64,000 bases of DNA from positions 106,711,262 through 106,775,261 of the forward strand of contig CM061135.1 in NCBI GenBank assembly GCA_030789695.1. Direction: 5' to 3'. The position numbers and the translations under genes were made by a program. Source of the DNA: Scilla litardierei. Taxonomy: Eukaryota > Streptophyta > Magnoliopsida > Asparagales > Asparagaceae. Within the stretch, counting starts at the first letter, position 1; each line of letters starts with the position of its first letter. Positions 56,057-64,000 of this stretch are shown here, piece by piece. Under the pieces are notes generated by a model. The model searched no databases, had not been told where the DNA came from, and was given only the letters and a program-made list of their open reading frames with translations.

Positions 56057-56073
56057 ATATATATATATATATT
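56057..56073. repeat. (AT)n microsatellite, 3' flank of LINE copy D
   Basis: An alternating AT tract between the LINE A run and ATTATAAAACAGGG. Confidence 0.9.
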
Positions 56074-56310
56074 ATAAAACAGGGATGTTATCATGGGTTT
56101 TTGGATAAGAGAAATTGGATAAGGGTTTGAATTGTATTTGTGGGTATACAAATGAGGGATGTTATCATGGGTTTTTGTATAAGAGCTATTGGATAAGAGA
56201 TATTAGATAAGAGAAATTGGATAATGGTTTGAATTGTATTTGGGGTATACAAATGAGGGATGTTATCATGAGTGTTTGGATAAGAGATTTTGGATAAGAG
56301 ATATTGGATA
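56074..56310. repeat. Tandem repeat related to the 20150-21794 satellite
   Basis: Three copies of GGGATGTTATCATGGGTTTT with GGATAAGAGAAATTGGATAA-type text, spaced about 80 bp. The phrase is shared with the satellite at 20150. Confidence 0.75.
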
Positions 56311-56438
56311 AGGGTTTGAGTTGTATTTTTGAAATTTAGGGGGAAAATATGAGGGAATGTTTGAATTTTAGTGGGGGAAGTGAGTTGTAATTTTGAAATT
56401 TTGAAAAACAAATCATTGAATTTTTTGGGGGAAATGCC

Positions 56439-56740
56439 TTGAATCTTGCTTTGAGAAACTCAAATAAAATTCTGTTCTCAGCCTCCCCTCTCTCTCCCCT
56501 TCTACTTCCCTGCGACCCCAACGCCAATCAGCCCCATATACCTCCGGCCGCCCTCCCCTTGGCTTCAACCCCATCCCGACCTCCTGCCGGCCTCCACTCC
56601 CCCGATGACCCCCTGCGTTCCTCCGACCTCCCACAGTAAATACCCCCCTGCCACATCCATGCGTCAGCGATTCCATTGCCCAGAAGATCTCCAGCATTCC
56701 CAAGCTCCAGCTCAAGCGCCTCCACCTCAAAATCGTAAGC
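56439..56740 (+). other. GC-rich segment, possible captured exon
   Basis: A Pro/Ser-rich open stretch in AT-rich surroundings. One frame over 56660-56738 reads SDSIAQKISSIPKLQLKRLH and ends at a GTAAGC donor-like site at 56738. I do not recognise the gene. The reverse strand is also open, so coding status is uncertain. Confidence 0.3.
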
Positions 56741-58738
56741 ATATAATTGATTAAAACTCTCCTTTTTGCCCTTCTTTTTGTGTTTTTATGATGACTTTTC
56801 TTTTTCTTGGGGCTGAATTTCAGTTCTTTGGGGTTGTGTTAAAAAGTTGGGGGAAAAAAATCTGGCGACTTTGGCGTTGGGGGGGGGATTGGCGGAAAGA
56901 ATTTTGAACCATTTCCTTCGTTGAATTTGACATTTAATTTGAAAGCTCCACAGAGGTTTTCAAATCCTCTCTTTAACCTTTGTTCAGGCGTTACTTGCTC
57001 GCTCAATTTTGTTGAACTCAGTTGATCGGTGGTTTAAAGTTCTCATCTGCAAGTTGCAGAACTCTTTGAAAATTGTAAGTTTTGGTCTGACTCCCTTCAT
57101 AATGAGAACTCGGTGGTTTAAATTTCAAAATGATCTTAACTGTTTCTGAGTTACAACTCTTTGAAATCCTGTTAAGATCATGTAATCCTCACTGTTTCGA
57201 GTAAGTTTTCAAACTTCTCATTTTTGTGTTAATTTAATTAGTTTAGTTTAATTTCGGCTCCAAGTAAAACTTGCATTTTTGTGTTAATTTAATCAGGATT
57301 TTGGGAATGGCCATTATTATGTTATCAAACATGCACAGCTGCAAGCAAACTTGCACAACTGATTGCTTACATGCACAATTGGCACAATGTTTTTATCAAA
57401 CTGCTTACAAGATAATGGTTCCAAGTAAAACATGCAAATTCCCAAATGCAAATTTCAGTTCCAGCATGTTCCAGGATATTTTTCTTTCCTATGTCCTCCA
57501 TGCCATTTATATGTATTTTTCATCCTGTAATCAACAACTTCTCATTCATGTTTTTGGTCTCCAGTTCCCTTCGATGAAATTTCTGCAAAGCTTCCTCTAA
57601 TCTATGCATTATGGAATCATATTCCAGTTTACCATTTGAAATCTGTACCTCTTGCATGGACACCATTTGAAATTTTGAAATCAACATCAATTTGCTGGTT
57701 AAGCATATCAAATTGCTGTTTTTGTTGCATTAATGTCGAACATGTCTCCAAGACTTCTTTTTCTTTTTCTTTCATTAGTATTAATAATGATATTATGGTT
57801 TCCTTCAACTTCTTCTTCTCCTAAATTTCTCTCTGTAGAGCTCTTTCATGTTCCCAGTTGGTCTCATGATGGTTCAAGTTTAATGGTTAACATCCAATTG
57901 GGGATTGATCTCAGCTTTAAAATTGGTTTATTTTGATGTTATTAGCTAACAGGATCAGAATCACAAATACACTTTCATTTTGATGTTTTAGTGAGTGAAG
58001 ACTTACATGCACAATTGATTTCTCAACTGATTTGAATGATAAGCAAATTATGATAATGTTTTATCAATTATGATGAGCAAATTATGATGATGTTGAGAAA
58101 AATGTTTCAACGTGGCATTTTTGCCCTGCAAATTAGTGAATGTTTCAACAAATTTGTGCAGGTCAAATTGATCAGTTAGGGTATGCGCCAACATATCAGT
58201 TAGGGTCAGGCTCAGTTAGCAACATCCTGCTCAATTGACTTGCGCTTCTTCAACTTTCGTGTCGATCCCGCCATTGTCCGTGGGATTTCATTTTGATGGA
58301 GAGCATGAGGTAAGTTTTACTTATGGGCTTTGTTCATTGTTATTGGTATAATGTGTACATGATAAGAAGACCCCAATGTGCTTGGATGGATAATGCTTGC
58401 TCTTTTTTTGTTACTCTGGAAAGCAAAAAAGAAATACAAAGGAATTATAAATCAGTGCTAAAAACTCTTGGGTATTGGATACCCCTCGCATCAGCTAGAA
58501 GAAGTTGTGACAACTGGGGAGGAGGTTCACTAATAAACAGAAGCTCTTTATCTAAGTTGCAGTCCACATTTGCCAAGCTTCATCTAAGTTGATTGACAGT
58601 CAGATTGAGTTGAAATAACAAAGTATGTATTGTTCGTTCTATTATTATTTTTCAAGTGATCAGAACCAAATTTTCTAATCAGGAAATTTGATCAACGTTG
58701 TGAATGTATATTTATTTAAAATATATATTTTATTTTAG
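56741..58738. other. AT-rich non-coding sequence inside the Helitron
   Basis: Intron-like sequence. A short open piece before a GTAAGT donor at 58311 (FNFRVDPAIVRGISF) and a Ser-rich piece near 58500-58590 may be exon remnants; neither is recognised. Confidence 0.3.
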
Positions 58739-58843
58739 GAAATGTTGAGAATGCCACCATTTGTACAGTTGAACTTGATGTTGTAAAGGTTAAGGAGTCT
58801 AAAAATGCAGGAGAAAGCTCATATTCGTTTGAGTTTTTCACAG
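58739..58843 (+). other. Putative captured exon, 105 bp
   Basis: Bounded by a TTATTTTAG acceptor and a GTATGT donor. It is open with symmetric phase and reads NVENATICTVELDVVKVKES and then SYSFEFFT. The gene of origin is not recognised. Good splice sites and a clean frame suggest a real exon, not chance. Confidence 0.45.
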
Positions 58844-59342
58844 GTATGTACCCTTCCTTAGTTTACTGATGTTTTTGTGTGCTTATGCTTACTGCTTCAT
58901 TAAGTAGTTTATGTTCACATGTCAGAGATTTATTTACTGATGGTTTTTCTTTTTAATCCTTATATTTTGTGCATAATTATATGGATGATCTGCCACTGTG
59001 GGGTAAGCACCTTCCATTTCTATGTCCTTCTCTTCCTCACTAAAATGACAAATCCATTTAAGTTTTATTGGGTTTATTTGGATTTAATCAGTGCATTTTT
59101 TTAGTGTAGCATGTAAGCGTGTTTTGTATTTCCATGATAACGTAATAGATTTAAGAACCATTTCTTCTCAAGTCTACCAATATCAATGAAAAAAGGAATG
59201 ACACTATATAAACTATGTATATTTCTTCTTAACTTTGAATATTCTGGGAGTTCTCAACAAATGTTTGAGAAAGCACATGTCCTCATAACAGTGAAACTGA
59301 AGAATATTATAACTCTTAGAGCATGGACACTCTTCACTCATA

Positions 59343-59519
59343 AAGGCCTTCATCAAGCACTGCATCGCCGCACCCAGGGCCATGCCCTCTACCTCTGCGC
59401 TCTTGAAGGACCCCTTCTTTTATGGCCTAGACGATGACGATAACGCTCAGTTCTCATCCGTCGCTGATGACAAGAATTGGGAACCATCAGTTGCTGACCG
59501 AAATACCCTGAAGATTTAG
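59343..59519 (+). pseudogene. Possible WNK-type kinase fragment
   Basis: The plus frame reads KAFIKHCIAA, then STSALLKDPFFYGLDDDD, and continues open (WEPSVADRN) to a TAG at 59517. The spacing of FI-KC and ELLKDPF resembles kinase subdomain XI of plant WNK kinases (FIEKC...LLxDPFL). The catalytic core is absent, so it is at most a captured piece. Other kinases or chance are possible. Confidence 0.4.
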
Positions 59520-62500
59520 GATTGGTAGTTTCTCTTTAACTGACTGATGATTGATTCAGGATGTTGCTAGCATAGATAGCATGATTTGTTAGTAGTTACA
59601 GCGATATGGTAAATTCTAAAGATAGATGAAAACTGTACATCTCCATTGATTTTATCCTTTAGTTTGCTCTCCCTCATGTCTTTGTGATGTAGTGCTGTTG
59701 GTATTGTTCTTTTAATTCAAATTCTGATTGTCTTTAATACATCATTGATTGATTAGTCTTTCTAATGAAGTTGCTATGTGGTTAAATTCTTTAGTATGCT
59801 GTTTTTTTTGCCGTGCCATGATATTTGTGAGCTGTTGCTAAAGAATGGGGGTACCCTTTACATTAGTTTGACCATTTTTAATTATAATTAGCAATCTTTC
59901 ATAATTGTGATTAATTTTATCAACTGGTTTCTTAGTCAAGTTGAACGAGACAAAGGAAGGGGATGAGGTTTGTAGTGATTGGTTACTGAACATGCCAAAT
60001 AAACATAACAGATGTTCAGTAACAATTTGAAAAAACAATGTTCAGTAACAATTTTTCCATTAACATTATTTCATAATTGATTCTCCTTGGCCTCTTTGCC
60101 TTGACTACTGAACATGCCTAATAAACATAACATATTTTTAGTAACAATTTTAAAAAACAATGTTCAGAAATTTTTTTGGAGAGTATTGTTGTTATTCGGT
60201 GTTGATGAAAAGGGATAATCTGGAATATGTATGGCTTTTTCTCTCTCTAAAAGCTTCTTTTTGGTTCAAACAACAGTAGAGAAAATAAAATTTTTGGGGA
60301 GAATAAATGGGTATATATATTGATATGGTACCTCAAATTTCTTTTTGGGAAGAATATGAAACAAAAAGAAATATATAAGCTAAAAATATATATAGCATAA
60401 GAAAGAGTTGTGTGATTAAAAGAAATTGTTTCAATTTGCTGAAGTGTTGTTCATTATTTGTAAAAGAGAGAAACTATGTGATTTTGATTATTTGAACCTT
60501 AGGATGCTACATTCAAAGCAAAGTCTATAAAAAACATTGTCAACTTTAAACTTTCACTTCAAACTTCAGCCATATGTATCTAATTTTACTTTAAACTTCA
60601 GCATTCAATTCAAATTAATGGGTAATGATACGGGGGATTACATATGTTAAGATTGTAGTTTTCTGATTGGGGAACATATATCAATGTTCTATTTCTGGGT
60701 ATCAATTATTAGAATGAAGGCAAGTAATTCAAAGAAAAAATGGAACTGAAATGTAGAAGTTTTTTGTGGTCTGTTATCAAGAACTATATGGATTTATAAG
60801 TTCTGTTGATTTGTTTTTTAACCTATTAATTTCATAAAATTAGTGTAATATGTTTTAAGATGAAATTTCACATAGAAAATATATCATTCCACATGTTATC
60901 TATCCGCTTACAAACTATGCTTATTACTTATCGCCATTTGCAGGTATGTGTTCTGTTGCTCTTACTCCCACAATGTAGCACTAAAAGGAAAATATATATC
61001 ATTTGTTTCATCTAAAGCAGAGATTAAGAACCTTGAGGTGGTACTAAAGGCTGGTATCAACCTGTTTGGGGCTTTAGATGAGATCTTTTTTTAATCTATG
61101 ACAGATATGAACCATTTAACAACGACCATGAGAATAACTGCAACATAACCACTGCTAGTATGAGCAACACATTGGATTTTTTGTTTTACATGTTCAAGAA
61201 TGTTATCGGGCGTTTCCTAGAGTAGCAGGTCTAAAAAAACATGCTTGCAGAGTTATGATGCAACAACACACTTTAAATCTACAGTTGAAGATGTGATATC
61301 CATGTACACAATGTACGCTTTTCTAGCTCAATATGCTTACTATGCATTGCTTTCAAGGATACATTTTAGTCCTGCAAAGCAAGTATCTGAAATATACAAG
61401 AAGAAGCTTCTATCAAAAAAATTTAGTGGCTATATGTTGTTTTATTAACTGCAGTTATTTGTGTTGGTTTTATAAACTAATATCGTATTTTCTCCCCGTC
61501 ACAGGAGCTTAATTTGGTCATCGATTTGAGCACTGCCAGTGCTGGTTCCGAAGTGTGAAATGCTCTTATTTCTTCTCCGGTCTATTGATGGCTTTTTTGC
61601 CACTATGTTTCTTCGATTTCCACCACATGAAAATTGCAGATAGAGTTTCCCTATATTTATGATAAGTCAATTAATGTATGCTACTATAGAATAGAAATTT
61701 ATTCCCTTTTCCTAAGGACAATTGAAACAAAGAGCAATGGTTGAAATTTTTTATTGGAATAATATTTCTTTCTACATCATACTCTATTGCATTCTGGGTA
61801 AGCTTATGGAGGTGGTTAGCATGAGAACTGTAGGGTTTTTTAATTTTTTAATTTTGTATGTGATGAATGCAATCTGAGTATCAATTGTGGAAAAGTATAT
61901 GAATTTTCCTGGTTGATTTCTTCTTATTATTTCAGCAATTGAGAATTGTCTCTATATTTTGGTGGCCTTTTGGCCTTCTATTATACAATTGAGGGATGTT
62001 TTTGAATTGGTTTGCTAACTAGGACAAAAGAGATGATCGGAAAATGGTTGGGATTGACACTTGAGGAATGAAATGTTAGGATGAGGGTTATGAAATTTTT
62101 TTTGTGGGGGGTGGAGGGGGAGTCTTAAATTTGGAGGTGGGGAGGGACTCTAAGAAAAACAAAATCACATCATTCAAATCTCTTTTTCCCTCCATGTCCG
62201 TTAAGATGGGAAAACATAAAATATTGATTTGGTTTCCGATAAGTATGTTATACCACATGGTATTCTCTTTCCATGCAGATAGAGCATGGTTTTATACGAT
62301 AAAGTGAGTATGTATTTTCTACTTAATAATTGAACATATTGTACATGCATGCAGTTTCTTTGTGCGGGGGAACATTAAGTGCATTGCCAATAGAATGTAG
62401 ATCATTACTATCAAATTACCCTTATTTAACATAGCTTCTCATGGAACCTTAATCATTTGACCATATACTATTTTGAAACCCTTTTGAATACTCCATTCTG
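59520..62500. other. AT-rich non-coding sequence inside the Helitron
   Basis: No gene supported. Short open pieces at 61245-61448 and 61503-61557 (the latter after a CACAG acceptor, reading ELNLVIDLSTASAG) may be exon remnants. About 60000-60180 repeats ACTGAACATGCCAAATAAACATAAC-like text. Confidence 0.3.
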
Positions 62501-62559
62501 AAAACGAAAATTTTTCAACATTTGTTAAAAATTAGAAATTAGTATACCAACTGATCAAA

Positions 62560-63731
62560 ACGAAATTAGGGGAACTCCTAAATATTTTGGGGGAACTAAA
62601 TTCTTTGGGAGAACTAAAATTTGTGACGAACTAAAATTTTAAGGGGAACTAAATTCTCCGAGGTAACTAAATTTTGCGGGAAACTAAATTGTTTCAAAAA
62701 TTTTGTGAGGAACTAAATCATGATGGAACTAAATTTTTTAGAAACTAAATTTTTGTAGAATATAAATAACCGCGCTTTAATTATTGATGTTCATTTAAAC
62801 ATAAGTGCTCCAAGATTTTAATGGATGAATGTTTTAAATGAACGATGAAACTAAATTTTGGGTGAACTAAAATTTTTGAGGTTATCTAAATAACAATTAC
62901 TGTGTTTTAATTATTGATGTTCGTTTAAAATTAAGGGATCCAAGAATTTGAGGTGAGAATATTTCAAATGAACAGTGCCCTTAGGCCACAAGTTATATCT
63001 AGAGGAAACTAAATTTTTGGAACTAAAGTTTTTAGGAAAACTAAAGTGTTTGGGGAAACAAAATTCTTCAGGGAAACTAAATTTTAGTTTAACTAAAAAT
63101 AATTTTGGAAGAACTAAATAACAATTATTGCGCTTTATTTATTACTGTTCCTTTAAAGATGGTTTAGTGAATGATGTAATGTCAAAAATATGTAGGCATT
63201 TTAATCATATTAGTAAATTTTCTGCAATATAAGTTTGAAATTATATTACAAGTAGTGAATTTTGGAAAATAAAGGAAAAAAAATACAAATTCTCCATTTT
63301 GATAATGAATTTCTATTTTCACCTAAAGCAAAATAGAGAGAGGATGATTATCTATTAATCTTGGAAGTTTTTATAATTTCATTGAGCCACGACAAATCTA
63401 CTTCACTTATTTTTTTTGCAGTCCATAGATTTATGCTGCTTATGAATGTAGTTTTCAATTGTCAAAATATCTAAGTTAATCAGTTTTTTTGTAGTGTAAT
63501 ATTTAAATGAACAGTGCCTTAGGGCACATGTTAAATCGGGAGAAAACTAAATTTTGGAGGAACTAATGTTTTTGGGGGAAAGAAATTTTCTGGGAGAAGC
63601 GAATTTTGAGGTAACTAATTTTTTTGAGGGAACTAAATAATAATCATTGTGCTTTAAATTTTGGGGAAACTAACAATGTGAGAGGGAATATCTTAAATGA
63701 ACCGTGCCCTACGGGCACGAGTATATACTAG
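62560..63731 (+). repeat. Helitron 3' module array
   Basis: Four to five modules of about 140-220 bp. Each has many copies of a GGGGAACTAAATTTT-like phrase, then GCGCTTTAATTATTG and GTTCATTTAAA, then AATGAACAGTGCCCTTAGG-type hairpins (near 62970, 63510 and 63700). The hairpin near 62975 is also followed by CTAG (62999-63002). The last one is the true terminus. The same design is seen at 32843-33420. Confidence 0.65.
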
Positions 63732-64000
63732 TCTATTCTATAAAGCATGAAGATTTTGAATTTTGTCCCAGTAGGACAAGCTGACTAGGATATGACTAGG
63801 ATAAGTAGTTGATGACTAGGATATTTTGTTGATATGTTAAAACTTTGTGGGAAAATGATGATTATGACTTTTAAACTTTGAGTTGGAGGAAAACCAATGG
63901 AGGGAAATTCAAAACCCCCCACCATTCAAAAAAACACCCACCATTACAATTTGGGGGGAAATTCAAAAAACCCAACCACCACATCAAGCTCAGTTTTCTC
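63732..64000 (+). mobile_element. Second Helitron-like 5' end
   Basis: TCTATTCTATAAAGCATG starts directly after the CTAG of the preceding element, as expected of a Helitron 5' end (TC...) or of a tandem insertion. The following 120 bp resemble 32500-32620. The element runs off the window. Confidence 0.4.

Larger units (their letters stand above)
56074..63731 (+). mobile_element. Probable Helitron with captured gene pieces
   Basis: The 3' end is canonical: hairpin GTGCCC-TAC-GGGCAC at 63704-63718, nine bases, then CTAG at 63728-63731. The 5' end is uncertain; ATTATAAAACAGGGATG at 56071 is the closest match to a Helitron start (TC...) but its TCT is lost at the LINE microsatellite. The interior holds open exon-like segments with splice signals (56640-56740, 58739-58843, 59343-59519), as expected of gene-capturing plant Helitrons. 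No Rep/helicase gene is seen, so it is non-autonomous. Confidence 0.5.

Noticed and set aside
56413..56742. 109-residue minus-strand protein
   Set aside because: Gly/Arg-rich frame opposite a Pro-rich stretch; no recognisable feature.
57271..57600. 109-residue plus-strand protein inside the Helitron
   Set aside because: AT-rich, starts within intron-like sequence, and has no family-like motif.

Overview
The window is nuclear DNA of a flowering plant with a repeat-rich genome. The evidence is Ty3/gypsy elements of the Athila and Tat types, a Copia-type LTR, L1-type LINEs, a tRNA-derived SINE, Helitron ends, a FAR1/Mutator-like transposase relic, a DUF674 first exon and relics of receptor-kinase and perhaps WNK-kinase genes. 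I cannot name the species. No complete, clearly functional host gene is visible; the best intact reading frame is an unrecognised 218-residue protein at 3084-3740.

Layout. 1-931: pieces of a Copia-type element. 946-2623: nine copies of a 184-bp satellite. 2624-12660: an AT-rich mosaic holding the 218-residue frame, duplicated segments, a DUF674 first exon, four copies of one TATA promoter in both orientations, many short hairpins built on GCGCGCACAA-type arms, and a FAR1-like pseudogene. 13087-19725: a SINE, a nearly complete LINE and a LINE stub, head to tail and separated by (TA)n or (TG)n. 19726-21837: a foldback element and a 77/51-bp satellite. 21886-24411: a decayed LINE. 25220-32452: an Athila-type element in an LTR-internal-LTR-internal arrangement. 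32843-33420: a Helitron 3' end. 34300-43115: a receptor-kinase relic cut by a solo LTR and by an intact 7.5-kb Tat-type element with a 5-bp target duplication CATTG. 43381-47888: an Athila-type element cut by a Copia-type LTR (47889-50335). 50352-56056: the best LINE, with two nonsense codons. 56074-63731: a probable Helitron carrying gene-like exons, followed by a second Helitron-like start.

How the parts relate. Most of the window is nested insertion. All four LINE copies and the SINE abut (TA)n or (CA)n microsatellites on both sides, and the LINE copies share a 3' UTR core that may be the template-recognition element. Three unrelated LTR families each carry a cluster of one short palindrome in the LTR. 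The Tat element carries a spliced-looking gene on the strand opposite gag and has lost pol. Helitron 3' ends are built from repeated terminator-like modules. Boundaries and counts were read by eye; no alignment or database search was run.
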